DNA from: CAYUNT01 sp964446285
GTDB taxonomy: Bacteria > Sumerlaeota > Sumerlaeia > SLMS01 > CAYUNT01
Direction of reading: 5' to 3'
DNA length: 22,548 nucleotides
Assembly: GCA_964446285.1 (NCBI GenBank)
Contig: CAYUNT010000058.1
Span: forward strand, 1-22,548
The position numbers were made by a program, and so were the translations under genes. This document shows positions 6,911-15,258 of the stretch, one piece after another (position 1 is the stretch's first letter; every line of letters starts with the position of its first letter). The notes below the pieces were generated by a model, which was not told where the DNA came from, did no database searches, and was given only the letters and a program-made list of their open reading frames with translations.

Positions 6911-8263
6911 TCAATCTTCCAGGTAATCTTGAATCCGGCGCAGGCGTTCCTGGAACAGGGCGGAATCCTTCTCGGGATTCATTTCGCCGTAAAACAGAAA
7001 ACATAGCGCTTGGGCGTCGAGGTGATCGAGCGGCCGCGCCTGCTGGAGATTGCGAATCATATTGCGCGCCCATTTTTCTTCCCAGGTGTCCGGGTCCGCC
7101 GCGCGGCCTTCGATGACAGGATTCATTTTTTCGCTGCGGTGGTCCCAGTAAAAGCATCCAGCGAAATACAAGGTCAGCAGCATCTTAAATACTACACGGT
7201 TTTCGCGGTCGCCCGCGCGCGCCGCCGGAGACGACACCAGGTTCTCGATTGCCTTCATCTTCCACATTTCAAGATCGAATGGCCCCGCCTTGATGAGGTC
7301 GTTGAATGCGCGGTCCAGAGCCGAATAAATCTGCTGGCGCTCTTTTTCGGATGGCAGCGGCGATTTTAGTTTTGTTTGAAGGGTTTCGCGATAGAACTTG
7401 GCTATGATGGCCGGATCTTGAGGCCGCGCCTTTGTTTCCACCACCCGGGCAGGTGGAGCGGTTTCCGGCTTCAGACCGATCTTGATGTCGCCTTGCCCCA
7501 CCGGCTCCTCGACGTCGATCAGTGTTTTCAGCCCTTCATCCATAATGAAATTCTTAAACGATCCATACAGATTGCGCGGCTCCCAATCGGACCGAAGCGC
7601 GCGCATCTGCTGATTCACAGACGTTGCCACAATCGGATGATCCCGCGCACCGAGGCTGTTCAGCGCGCGGAGAAGCAAATCGATGTCTTTCTTCACCTGA
7701 AAAGCGCGCGCCTCTTTGTCTTCTTCGGGCGTAACGGCCGGCGCCGACACAAGATTCCTGTAATAATACACGCGATCCGCGGCATCGCGCACCATAGGGC
7801 TGGTTTCTTCGGGATCGATGCCGATTGCCACGACCATTCGTCCAAGTTCGCGCAATTTATTGAAAAGCGGAACGTAATCGCGGTCCGAACTGACCACCAC
7901 AAAGCAATCCAGATTTGGCTCGCGAAAAGCCAGGCTGAGCGCGTCCACAACGAGATGGATATCCGCTGTGTTCTTGTGTTCGGTCAGATAAGGCACATCC
8001 TCGATTTGAAAAAGGTGGCGGTGAAGCATCTTGCGAATCGGCTCCACCTGATCGGTTTTGTTCATTCCTTTGAGACATTGCGAAATGTCGCCAAAACAGC
8101 GGCGCACCTGCACGCGCCCAAACTCTTTCAACGATTCCACAATAGGACCAAGGTCAAGCGGCAGGCCCAGCGTGGAGGCTCCATTGATAAGATTTTCAAT
8201 ATCCACAAAGATTGCTATGCGCGATCGCAAACTCCAATCCGAGCCGATTTCTGTGGGAGTCAT
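6911..8263 (-). CDS. NYN domain (PIN-like) RNase with OST-HTH/LOTUS domain
   Basis: 450 aa. Residues 15-170 form an NYN nuclease domain (LabA/MARF1 type) with the acidic set of the active site: IFVDIENL (Asp21), NTADIHLVVDAL (Asp101) and VVVSSDRDYVPL (Asp127, Asp129), then GRMVVAIGI. Residues about 192-250 match an OST-HTH/LOTUS RNA-binding module (KKDIDLLLRALNSLG ... SDWEPRNLYGSFKNFIMDEG). The last 160 residues (FYRETLQTKL ... LRRIQDYLED) are helical and I cannot assign them. The NYN plus OST-HTH pairing is known in bacterial and eukaryotic RNA-turnover proteins; the RNA target here is unknown. Start: ATG preceded by GAGGTGA at a 7-nt spacing. The gene stands alone, convergent with the MBOAT gene. 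Confidence 0.88.
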   Translation of the reverse strand: MTPTEIGSDWSLRSRIAIFVDIENLINGASTLGLPLDLGPIVESLKEFGRVQVRRCFGDISQCLKGMNKTDQVEPIRKMLHRHLFQIEDVPYLTEHKNTADIHLVVDALSLAFREPNLDCFVVVSSDRDYVPLFNKLRELGRMVVAIGIDPEETSPMVRDAADRVYYYRNLVSAPAVTPEEDKEARAFQVKKDIDLLLRALNSLGARDHPIVATSVNQQMRALRSDWEPRNLYGSFKNFIMDEGLKTLIDVEEPVGQGDIKIGLKPETAPPARVVETKARPQDPAIIAKFYRETLQTKLKSPLPSEKERQQIYSALDRAFNDLIKAGPFDLEMWKMKAIENLVSSPAARAGDRENRVVFKMLLTLYFAGCFYWDHRSEKMNPVIEGRAADPDTWEEKWARNMIRNLQQARPLDHLDAQALCFLFYGEMNPEKDSALFQERLRRIQDYLED

Positions 8264-8601
8264 AGCGGTGTCACCTCATGTATTGTAATGATGCCAGGCG
8301 GAAATCGTCTGGCCCGATGGCAAAACAGGAACAATAAATGCATCCTGGCTTTTGTATGTTGTGTGGTTTCTCCTTTGCGATTGCCTGGCGCGATTCGCGC
8401 TTGAGCGATGCGAAAGCGAGCCGCTGCCGCGAAAGTCGCGTCGCAGAAAGATGCTGGGATTGCTACAGTATAGACTGCTGGAATAAGCGGCCTGAAATGC
8501 GGGGTGCTCCAAGCAGGGCCGGCAAGCTTTTCATGGCAAAGGGACGGTTGTAGAAACTCGCCCCAAAACCGTCCGCGCAACACCGCCGCGGAAAAGCGCC
8601 G
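8264..8601. other. intergenic region between NYN gene and kdsC
   Basis: 338 bp. On the NYN side there is a TACAAT -10-like hexamer on the minus strand (8282-8287) without a good -35, and an imperfect dyad CCAGGCG / CGTCTGG (8294-8312). On the kdsC side an 8-bp stem GGACGGTT / AACCGTCC (8542-8574) lies about 30 bp past the kdsC stop and may end that transcript, though the T-run is poor. No convincing gene is seen. Confidence 0.4.
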
Positions 8602-9129
8602 TTAGGCAAGATATCGTTCCAGTATATCCGGCCATTTGTCCTGCGCCTTGAGAAGCAACTCGGCAAATTCGCGGACTGCTCCTTCGCCTCCGCGGGCGTG
8701 CGTGACCACACCGGCGCGAATTCGCACCTCGCGCGAGGCGTTGGATGGCGCCGCGCTCACACCTGCCCGCATCATCAGGGCAAGGTCCGCGAGATCGTCG
8801 CCCATCACGGCCACTTCCTGCGGCTCAAGGCTGTGGCGTTTCAATACTTCTTCAAATATCGCCATTTTATTATCCGCGCCTTGATATACTTCATCAATGT
8901 GCAGTTCCCGGCACCGCCTGTCCACACAGGCGCTTTTCCGTCCGCTGCATACAACGGTTTTTATTCCCGCCTGTTGCAGCAGGACAATGCCCGCGCCATC
9001 CTGAACATCGAATCGTTTATACTCATCTTTTTCACCTAAAAAAATGCCCCCATCGGTCAACGTTCCGTCCACGTCGAGAAATAACAGACGGACCTGAGCC
9101 AGACGCGCAAGGAATTTTGCATCGTGCAT
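8602..9129 (-). CDS. kdsC: KdsC-type HAD phosphatase (Kdo 8-phosphate phosphatase)
   Basis: 175 aa from the ATG at 9129, the standard size for KdsC. It should hydrolyse 3-deoxy-D-manno-octulosonate 8-phosphate to Kdo for the LPS core. HAD motif I is LFLDVDGTLTDG (Asp19, Asp21); FDVQDGAGI (40-48) is the KdsC signature; motif II is VVCSGRKS; motif III/IV is DNKMAIFEEVL and VAVMGDDLADLALM (Asp111, Asp112); the tail has RGGEGAVREF. GGAG 11 nt upstream supports the ATG; a TTG at 9195 would add 22 residues unlike the family. No other Kdo genes are adjacent, and the isolated context leaves open a related sugar phosphatase such as the one domain of a CMP-sugar pathway. Confidence 0.88.
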   Translation of the reverse strand: MHDAKFLARLAQVRLLFLDVDGTLTDGGIFLGEKDEYKRFDVQDGAGIVLLQQAGIKTVVCSGRKSACVDRRCRELHIDEVYQGADNKMAIFEEVLKRHSLEPQEVAVMGDDLADLALMMRAGVSAAPSNASREVRIRAGVVTHARGGEGAVREFAELLLKAQDKWPDILERYLA

Positions 9130-9490
9130 CACGGGCTTTGCTCCATTGTTCGCGCCGATTGATTTCGGGCCTGGCGCGGCGCCCGCCTTTGCCAAAGGAT
9201 CAACGGCATTGGGAGACCTTCATGCCTGCCCGCCGCCGCCGCTGATTTCCCCGCCATGATTTACCGCTTTTCCTGTCCAGGTTTCCAGGAAATTCGCCTT
9301 CTGGGAGGGCCGGCGGCCGGATTTAGCATCAGCAACCTCGATAAATGATTGCTTTTCCGCTGCGCTTACTTATGGATAATTCGCGAAAATCGGAGCTGGT
9401 CCGGTTTTCATAAGAAGAGGCTGCTGTCATCGGGCGGGCTTTTGAAATGGAACTCGGAGCAGTCCTTCCATTTCCGGCAGGGTTGTATTT
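9130..9490. other. intergenic region between divergent kdsC and FHA-GGDEF genes
   Basis: 361 bp without a convincing gene. A possible plus-strand promoter is TTGCTT (9349-9354) with TATGGA (9371-9376) or GATAAT (9375-9380); spacing is 16 or 20 bp, so the match is weak. AGGG about 10 nt before 9491 is the likely ribosome binding site of the GGDEF gene. Confidence 0.3.
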
Positions 9491-10537
9491 ATGGGCAATG
9501 ACCATTTGCGTCATGAGATATCCGATCCAGGCAATCTGGATCCAACGCCACCTTCCTATTATCCAGGCATTCCGGCAGCGCAGCCAACGCCGCCAACGAC
9601 GCCTAAGCCCATCGAGCCTACCCAGTCTTATTCCATTGGGCACTTGCTCAAGGTTCGTGAACAATTTCTCAGACAGTGCGGCGCTCCGAGATTTCCTGTT
9701 CTGACACCCATTCGCGGCGAGGCGCCCTGGCGCCGTTACAAGATGGAGAAGCCGTCCGCCGTAATCGGGCGCGCCTCGGACGCCGACGTTGTCCTGATCG
9801 ACTCCAAAATTTCGCGTTATCATGCCCGCATTTTATGGGAAAATCATGGCCGGGCCAATGAATTTCCACGATGCGTTCTCGAGGATTGCCGAAGCCACAA
9901 CGGCACTTATTTGAATCGCCGCCGCATTCAGAGAGAATATCTGTCCGACGGCGATTTAATTCTCTGCGCCAACACTTTGCTTGGGTTTTATATCAAGGAT
10001 AATCTCGAGATTGACTATGAAAACGACCTATTGAGCCGCGCCACCACAGACAGCCTGACTGGCCTGCTCAATCGCGTTGCGTTCGAGGAAGAGGCGATTC
10101 GCGCTTTTGCCCTGGCGCAAAGCCACAACCGGCCCCTGAGCGTCGGTTTGATTGATGTGGATCGCTTTAAGGATATTAACGACACGTATGGACACGCCAC
10201 CGGCGACGCCGTTCTTTTGCATTTGGCCACGCTGATCATTACTTCCATGCGCGCCAGCGATATACCCGGACGTTTTGGCGGCGACGAATTTGCCATTCTG
10301 CTGCCGGAAACCAGCCTGAGAGAGGCGCGCGCTGCCCTTCAGGATTTGCGAACCCTGATCGAAAGGCATGAGTTTTCTGTTTTTGAAAACTCTTTGCATA
10401 TCACGGCAAGCATCGGCCTGGCGTCCGTCCGGCCCGAGGTTGCGCAATGGCCTTCTCTTCTGGAGGAGGCGGATTCATTTCTCCTGAAAGCCAAGGCCGC
10501 CGGGTCCAATCAAGTCTTGTCGAGCCTTTCCCAATAA
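9491..10537 (+). CDS. FHA domain diguanylate cyclase (GGDEF)
   Basis: 348 aa, no membrane segment, so cytosolic. Residues 1-50 are Pro-rich and flexible. Residues about 88-168 are an FHA phosphothreonine-binding domain (VIGRASDADVVLID, then ISRYHARI, then CRSHNGTYLN, then DGDLI). Residues 180-348 are a GGDEF domain (TDSLTGLLNR, LIDVDRFKDINDTYGHATGD, GRFGGDEFAIL, ITASIGLA, EADSFLLKAKAAGSN). The GGDEF active site (263-267) is intact, and the RxxD inhibitory I-site is present as RASD (254-257), so c-di-GMP synthesis with product feedback is expected. The FHA domain suggests activation or localisation by a Ser/Thr-phosphorylated partner; a Hanks kinase is encoded 1.6 kb away. Confidence 0.92.
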   Translation: MGNDHLRHEISDPGNLDPTPPSYYPGIPAAQPTPPTTPKPIEPTQSYSIGHLLKVREQFLRQCGAPRFPVLTPIRGEAPWRRYKMEKPSAVIGRASDADVVLIDSKISRYHARILWENHGRANEFPRCVLEDCRSHNGTYLNRRRIQREYLSDGDLILCANTLLGFYIKDNLEIDYENDLLSRATTDSLTGLLNRVAFEEEAIRAFALAQSHNRPLSVGLIDVDRFKDINDTYGHATGDAVLLHLATLIITSMRASDIPGRFGGDEFAILLPETSLREARAALQDLRTLIERHEFSVFENSLHITASIGLASVRPEVAQWPSLLEEADSFLLKAKAAGSNQVLSSLSQ

Positions 10538-10693
10538 CATCTGCCAAATGCCCGCGCATCCCGCCCGGAAGTGATGCAGAAACAATCCGGTGCGCCCGCG
10601 CGGGGATTCTGCGCGAATTGCCAGACATGTCATCGCAAAAAGGGACAATTCCCGCAGCCCACTACGCGGATCATTTCATCTTTTCCAGAGCGC

Positions 10694-12031
10694 TTAATAC
10701 AATATCCACAAACTCGCTCCAGCCGAATGCTGAAGCACCGGGATCCATTCCCCCGCCAGAGGCAGTCCGCCTTCGTCAAGGATCACTTCAACGGGATACC
10801 AGCCAGGTGGGATCCCAGATATTGTTGCTTCCAGGTCGTAGGCGCACATACAACGGCACCCTTGTCCATTTTCAAGAATGGCCGACTCGATGAGAATAAG
10901 CACGTGATCCTGAATTCGCAAACGGAGCGCCAGCGATTCCAGGCAGCAATTGAAACGCGCATCCTCATGGCGGACGGTTAGCGTATCGCTTGTAATTTCG
11001 AAGAAAATCTTCCCACCCGGATCCCCGACGGGCGCTCCGCTAATCTCCCCTATCGATGCGCCTCCGGACAGATATTCTAATGCCGAAGACGAGGATGACG
11101 ACGGGACTGCCGGCATTTCTGCAGCGCCGGTGCAGCGCCCCACGGCGAAACGAAAATCGACCACTTCAACCCATTCGGCGGCAATGCGCTCTGGCTCGGC
11201 TCCACCTGTGTCGCGGCACAATTCCACCCAATACAGTCCCGGATCGAGCGCCGTGATCGACGTGGAAATATCATAAGGGCAAATGCAATCGCATGGCGCT
11301 TCAAGGATTTCGCGCTCGATGATTCGCAGCGTCCGCGAGGTGGGACGGTCTTCGCGCACCTCGATTGTCTGAATGCAGCAGTTGTAGGTGGCGTTGTGAT
11401 GAAAAATCTCAATTATATGCCCCCCGCCCATGAATTTCACTTCCTCAATCCATGGCGCGGAATCGATCTTCTGTGCGCTCGAATTGGGTGCGGTGCGCAA
11501 CGCAGACAATGCCCGGGTTTCGTTTCCAAGGCATTCGGAAACATGGCTTTCAAGAGCGCCCGATGGAATTTCCACCCAGACGCTGGTGCGCGGCTCGCTT
11601 TCCTCCTTTGCAAATACCTCGACCAGATAACGCCCCGCGGAAAGGCCCTCAACGGTTGTTGAAAGTTCATAGGGACAAAGGCAGAAACAGCCCTGCGTCA
11701 GCTCTTCCCATTCGCGAATCTGCAGATGATTCGAACTGGGAAAAAGAATTGTGGAAAAAAGCCGGTCCGGACAGCAGTTGAAAATCACGTTCAGATGGAT
11801 AACTTCAAGGCTTCCGGGGCCGGCAACAAAAGTAAATTTCTCTGGAGGATCATATTGGGAACTCTCCTCCCCCGCTGCTGAGGCGCGGTAATAATTCCCC
11901 AGGCATTTGCTGGCCTTTGAAAACACCTGCGGTTCGCCAGCCGCCTTCCGAGAGGCAACACACACGCCAAACACCACAATGGATGCGAAAATCCGGCTGA
12001 CAATGCCTGCCTGTGTCCAAGATTTTCTCAT
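10694..12031 (-). CDS. secreted protein with three cysteine-rich NCC/CxCxC repeats
   Basis: 445 aa with an N-terminal Sec signal-like segment (hydrophobic FASIVVFGVCVAS, cleavage likely near residue 32; no good lipobox). The mature part is three copies of one unit. Each starts with a CxG motif (Cys43, 167, 300), then NCC (86-87, 218-219, 362-363), then CxCxC followed by a Pro/Ala-Tyr-Glu/Asp (115/117/119, 247/249/251, 392/394/396), and closes with a strand such as GLSAGRYLVEVF or GIPPGWYPVEVI. Spacing from NCC to CxCxC is about 28 residues in every copy. That gives six conserved Cys per unit, suited to disulfides or metal binding outside the cytoplasm. Unit 2 has one extra Cys (272); a Ser-rich linker precedes unit 3. 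I do not recognise a named family; the closing strands suggest a beta-sandwich. It has its own promoter. Confidence 0.85.
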   Translation of the reverse strand: MRKSWTQAGIVSRIFASIVVFGVCVASRKAAGEPQVFSKASKCLGNYYRASAAGEESSQYDPPEKFTFVAGPGSLEVIHLNVIFNCCPDRLFSTILFPSSNHLQIREWEELTQGCFCLCPYELSTTVEGLSAGRYLVEVFAKEESEPRTSVWVEIPSGALESHVSECLGNETRALSALRTAPNSSAQKIDSAPWIEEVKFMGGGHIIEIFHHNATYNCCIQTIEVREDRPTSRTLRIIEREILEAPCDCICPYDISTSITALDPGLYWVELCRDTGGAEPERIAAEWVEVVDFRFAVGRCTGAAEMPAVPSSSSSSALEYLSGGASIGEISGAPVGDPGGKIFFEITSDTLTVRHEDARFNCCLESLALRLRIQDHVLILIESAILENGQGCRCMCAYDLEATISGIPPGWYPVEVILDEGGLPLAGEWIPVLQHSAGASLWILY

Positions 12032-12081
12032 TGGGACCGCCCACCTTCCCTAAAATTGAAAACTCCTGGCTCAACTGCCCT

Positions 12082-12110
12082 ATTATACTGTCGAAATTAA
12101 TGGAGATAAA
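12082..12110 (-). promoter_or_regulatory. promoter of the cysteine-rich secreted protein gene
   Basis: On the minus strand a perfect TATAAT (12082-12087) lies 17 bp from TTTATC (12105-12110, 3 of 6 to the -35 consensus). A start near 12075 would leave a leader of about 45 nt before the ATG at 12031. It sits in the 142-bp gap after the kinase gene, so the two minus-strand genes need not be co-transcribed. Confidence 0.55.
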
Positions 12111-12173
12111 GATGCCCCCGCCTGCCCTTTGCCTTTATCTCCCTGCCGCTGTCCCTCCCAACCACCTCTAGGC

Positions 12174-14945
12174 TCAAACATCCAATTCGGAATCCAGTTT
12201 AGACGAACGTTTCTGCGGTTGCGGCGCTTCATCGTCACTTGTCGTGTTGTAATCGTGCTGTTCCCGCCCGCCCGGCGTCTGAACGCGGGTTTGCGCTAAA
12301 CCCGGCGCAGTAGAAAGAGCGGAGCTTAAATCCGATGGGCGCGCGCCCATTGTGAGCAGGCATTTATCAATGTCTGCCTTCAATTCCGGCGCCTGTGAAT
12401 ACCGCCGCGCAGCGTCCTTTTCCAGGCACTTCATGATGATGCGGTCCACCGGCTCGGGAATCTGGGGACAGATTTCGATCGGCCGCGTGGGAACCACATT
12501 AACCTGCTGATAGGCAATATCGCCAGAGATGAAAGGCGGCGACCCAATAAGGAGTTCGTAAAGCAAAATTCCCACGGCGTAAATATCCGACCGCGGATCG
12601 ATTCGCCCGCCGCGCACCTGCTCGGGACTCATGTATCGCGGTGTGCCGATAAGCGCGCCCGTTGGCGTAAAGGTGGCCTCTTCGATGTGAACAATGCCAA
12701 AGTCAGTGATTTTGATGATATTGCCCGGCGCGATCATGATATTGTCGGGCTTGATGTCGCGATGAATAATTCCCTTGCGGTGTGTGGCGTCGAGGGCGTC
12801 GCACAGTTGCTCCATCCAGCCGAGCGACTGCAGCACGTCCTCCTTGGTAATCTCGATTGTGTCCTTGAATTTTTCCTCAATGACTTCGCGCAACGTCGGC
12901 CCGTCCACAAATTCCATCGCGATGTAGGATTGGCCGTGAACGTTAGAGATATTATAGTCGTGGATGTTGACGATATTGGGGTGGCGAAGCGTGGCGGCGA
13001 TGCGCGCTTCGCGGAAAAAGCGGTCGATGGCCTTTCCGCTCGACGACAAACCTTCGCGCAGCACTTTCATCGCCAAAATGCGCTCTTGCTTAAGGTCCTC
13101 GACCTTATAAACGACGCCCATGCCTCCCGAGCCGATTTTGTCGAGATACCGATAGCGCCCGATGGCGTGGTCGCCGATGAGTTCGCGCATCTTTGGATCG
13201 ACAAAAATGCCCGCGCCTGCTTCAGCCAGGCGTTCCTCGATCAGGCGCTGGCGGCTCTCGATGTCGCGGAACGTCGGATCATACTCGCGGATCATCCCGG
13301 CGGCTTCGAGCGCCTCGCGATAGGATGCCGCCTCAAACAAAGCCACATGGAGTTCGTAGAGCGCCTGGAGGTCTTCGCCGTCGAGCACGGGCAGGGATTT
13401 GTATCGCTCCACAGCGCCCTTGAGATCACCCACTCGGAAAAGGCTCTGAGCCAGGCGGCGCGTGGCCTTGATGCCAACTTCGGGATACGCCAGAGCGCGG
13501 GTGTATTCGCCGATGGCCTGATCGACATGCCCCGCGCTGAACAGCAAATCACCAAGCCGCAGGCGGATTTCCGGCTCGTCGGGGTTCAGCGCTAGAATCT
13601 GCTCGCACGCCTGGAGCATGCGATTCATGGCCGCCTCGTCGCCCTCGCCCCGCGCAAACAGCATTTCTCCATAACGCAAAACGCGCTTCCACTCGCGGCG
13701 GTCCCCGAAGAAATGCATCAAAAACGATAGATGTGAGGTATCCGCCGCCGGGGCGCGTTCGAGCAGAAGATCGAGAACTTCCACGATCGAGCGGTAGTCC
13801 TGATAACCAAGTTCAAGAACGCGAATATAATGATCCAGGCATTGCGCCCATCGCTTGTTGCGCCAATGCAATTCCGCAAGCCCCAGCTCCGTTTGGATTT
13901 CCAGTTCCAGCTCGCTCGATTCCGTATGCGGCGGCTCCTCCGCCACCTGTTCCGATTGCGGCTGAAGCGTAATCAGGTCGTGCTCATTGATGTATTTCAA
14001 CACATAAAGAGCCGTGTCGAGTTCACCGCTTTTTTCCAGTAGAATTGTCAAATCGTTCAGAAGGCTTTTGCATTCCGAATCCATCGGAATGCGGATAAGA
14101 TAATCAAACGCCTGGCGATAGTCCTGCATATCCACCAGCAAGCGGGCGATGCGTTTGATCAATTCGGGATTGCGCGCCAGATGGTCCGGATTGGCGCGCT
14201 TGAGCCAGTCGAGAATATCGCGCTGCTCGCCCAGCCGTGCCGCTGTTTCGACAATTTCCGCGGCCAGGGCTTCGCGTGCAGTGGCGTCCTTTTCTAATTC
14301 ATCATACCGGCGCAGGAAGAATCCCCGGCATGCGCTCAGAATCGCCGGAGCGGGATTGGGCGCCTGGGCCAGTTCGCGATAAATGGAATGGGCCTTCTGG
14401 CTGCGCTGGCATTTCTGGCACAAATCGGCGTAGAAAAGGAATACTTCCGGCGGAAGAGTCGCCAGGCGGCGCGCCAACTCGATGTGGTCGCAAATCAGCC
14501 CAAAATCCTCAAACCCGAGGCTAATGGCGCGGCGGTAACATTCAAGCGCCTGAGCAAATTCGCCTTTCAATAGCAAGAGGTCGCCCAATGCGCGGTGGAT
14601 GTCTTGCGAGTAGATATGCTGACGCGCCAAGCCGCGCAGGCGCTCGGTGGAACGCTCCAGCCCCTCGCGATCCAGATCGCCAAGCGACGCGATGTCCTGG
14701 CCTAACTCCGCCGATTGCGACACGAGATAACTGATCGAAAGCGCCGTTTGCACCTTCACATCCGCGGGGAACGCGGACGCGGCCTTTTCATAAACCGACA
14801 TGGCCCGGCCGTTGAAAATGCCCGCCTGCGAATAGGCGTGCGCCAATTGGAGAAGGATTTTCGAATTGTCCGGGCGCTGCTGCAAAGAACTTTCCAGCGC
14901 CTGGATTGTTCGCATTACGACTTCTCTTTGCGATGCCGGCGGCAT
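12174..14945 (-). CDS. Hanks-type Ser/Thr protein kinase with N-terminal TPR array
   Basis: 923 aa from the ATG at 14945, which has GGAG 5 nt upstream (a TTG at 14963 would add 6 residues). Residues about 10-575 are TPR-like helical repeats, e.g. ALGDLLLLKGEFAQALECYR and LGDLLFSAGHVDQAIGEYTR. Residues about 597-865 are a complete kinase domain: IGSGGMGVVYKV (P-loop), AMKVL (Lys627), GIIHRDIKPDN (Asp730), KITDFG (Asp748), GTPRYMSPEQ, DIYAVGILLYELL. The last 50 residues are Ser/Thr/acidic and could be phosphorylated. No transmembrane segment is seen, so the kinase is soluble; most bacterial kinases of this class carry the kinase domain first and sensor parts after a membrane anchor. It should phosphorylate Thr/Ser on partners held by the TPR array. 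An FHA-GGDEF protein nearby is a candidate partner. Confidence 0.93.
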   Translation of the reverse strand: MPPASQREVVMRTIQALESSLQQRPDNSKILLQLAHAYSQAGIFNGRAMSVYEKAASAFPADVKVQTALSISYLVSQSAELGQDIASLGDLDREGLERSTERLRGLARQHIYSQDIHRALGDLLLLKGEFAQALECYRRAISLGFEDFGLICDHIELARRLATLPPEVFLFYADLCQKCQRSQKAHSIYRELAQAPNPAPAILSACRGFFLRRYDELEKDATAREALAAEIVETAARLGEQRDILDWLKRANPDHLARNPELIKRIARLLVDMQDYRQAFDYLIRIPMDSECKSLLNDLTILLEKSGELDTALYVLKYINEHDLITLQPQSEQVAEEPPHTESSELELEIQTELGLAELHWRNKRWAQCLDHYIRVLELGYQDYRSIVEVLDLLLERAPAADTSHLSFLMHFFGDRREWKRVLRYGEMLFARGEGDEAAMNRMLQACEQILALNPDEPEIRLRLGDLLFSAGHVDQAIGEYTRALAYPEVGIKATRRLAQSLFRVGDLKGAVERYKSLPVLDGEDLQALYELHVALFEAASYREALEAAGMIREYDPTFRDIESRQRLIEERLAEAGAGIFVDPKMRELIGDHAIGRYRYLDKIGSGGMGVVYKVEDLKQERILAMKVLREGLSSSGKAIDRFFREARIAATLRHPNIVNIHDYNISNVHGQSYIAMEFVDGPTLREVIEEKFKDTIEITKEDVLQSLGWMEQLCDALDATHRKGIIHRDIKPDNIMIAPGNIIKITDFGIVHIEEATFTPTGALIGTPRYMSPEQVRGGRIDPRSDIYAVGILLYELLIGSPPFISGDIAYQQVNVVPTRPIEICPQIPEPVDRIIMKCLEKDAARRYSQAPELKADIDKCLLTMGARPSDLSSALSTAPGLAQTRVQTPGGREQHDYNTTSDDEAPQPQKRSSKLDSELDV

Positions 14946-15138
14946 GGGTGCTCCAAAGGACAATCTGGACCCTCTTCACTTTGCCTCCAAAGGAAGGGTG
15001 TCCAGGTTCGCGGCGGGGTCACGACGCCGGAAAACGCCCAAGGCGGCCCCCAAGCCCAAGACGTCCGGCAAGAGAAGTGTATGGAACTCCCTGTCTGCGG
15101 GCAAGTCTCAACCGCATCCCCCTGACCATCCAATTTAG
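14944..15138 (+). CDS. possible small basic Lys/Pro-rich protein
   Basis: A 64-aa frame running from an ATG that overlaps the kinase start codon on the other strand to a TAG. It is strongly basic (SRRRKTPKAAPKPKTSGKRS in the middle), which would suit nucleic-acid binding. There is no clear ribosome binding site (only GGCGGC directly before the ATG) and I recognise no family. The overlap with the kinase start and its leader makes chance a serious alternative. Confidence 0.22.
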   Translation: MGAPKDNLDPLHFASKGRVSRFAAGSRRRKTPKAAPKPKTSGKRSVWNSLSAGKSQPHPPDHPI

Positions 15139-15258
15139 GTAGCGGCGGCAGAGCGCCAAACCAGCAGCATAGCCTTGCGGGTGTTTGCCGGCTCATATTC
15201 TATGGGTCTCATGGGTCCCATAGGTTCCATTTATCGCGATTTCCCGCTCCCATGCCAA
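14946..15258. other. intergenic region upstream of the kinase gene
   Basis: 313 bp between the GH5-like gene (minus, ends at 15259) and the kinase gene (minus, starts at 14945). It must hold any kinase promoter. It contains the possible small basic frame and the GGTCCCAT-type repeat; otherwise I see no RNA gene or terminator. Confidence 0.5.
15201..15233. repeat. ATGGGTCYC/ATAGGTTCC short tandem repeat
   Basis: Three near-copies of a 9-nt unit follow one another (ATGGGTCTC, ATGGGTCCC, ATAGGTTCC, then ATT), just past the stop of the GH5-like gene. The GGTCCCAT core is shared with the pair at 3392-3424, so this is probably a dispersed repeat of the genome. Confidence 0.55.

Noticed and set aside
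7376..8404. 342-codon plus-strand frame
   Set aside because: Antisense to the NYN gene, which has clear catalytic motifs; His/Arg-rich composition of a shadow frame.
8260..8583. 107-codon minus-strand frame in the NYN/kdsC gap
   Set aside because: No ribosome binding site, no domain, and it overlaps the NYN start and its likely promoter.
10571..10981. 136-codon plus-strand frame containing a CANCQTCH (CxxCH-like) motif
   Set aside because: It has one isolated heme-like motif, no signal peptide, and runs antisense into the cysteine-rich gene; probably chance.
12687..13595. 302-codon plus-strand frame
   Set aside because: Antisense to the TPR-kinase gene, which carries complete kinase motifs.
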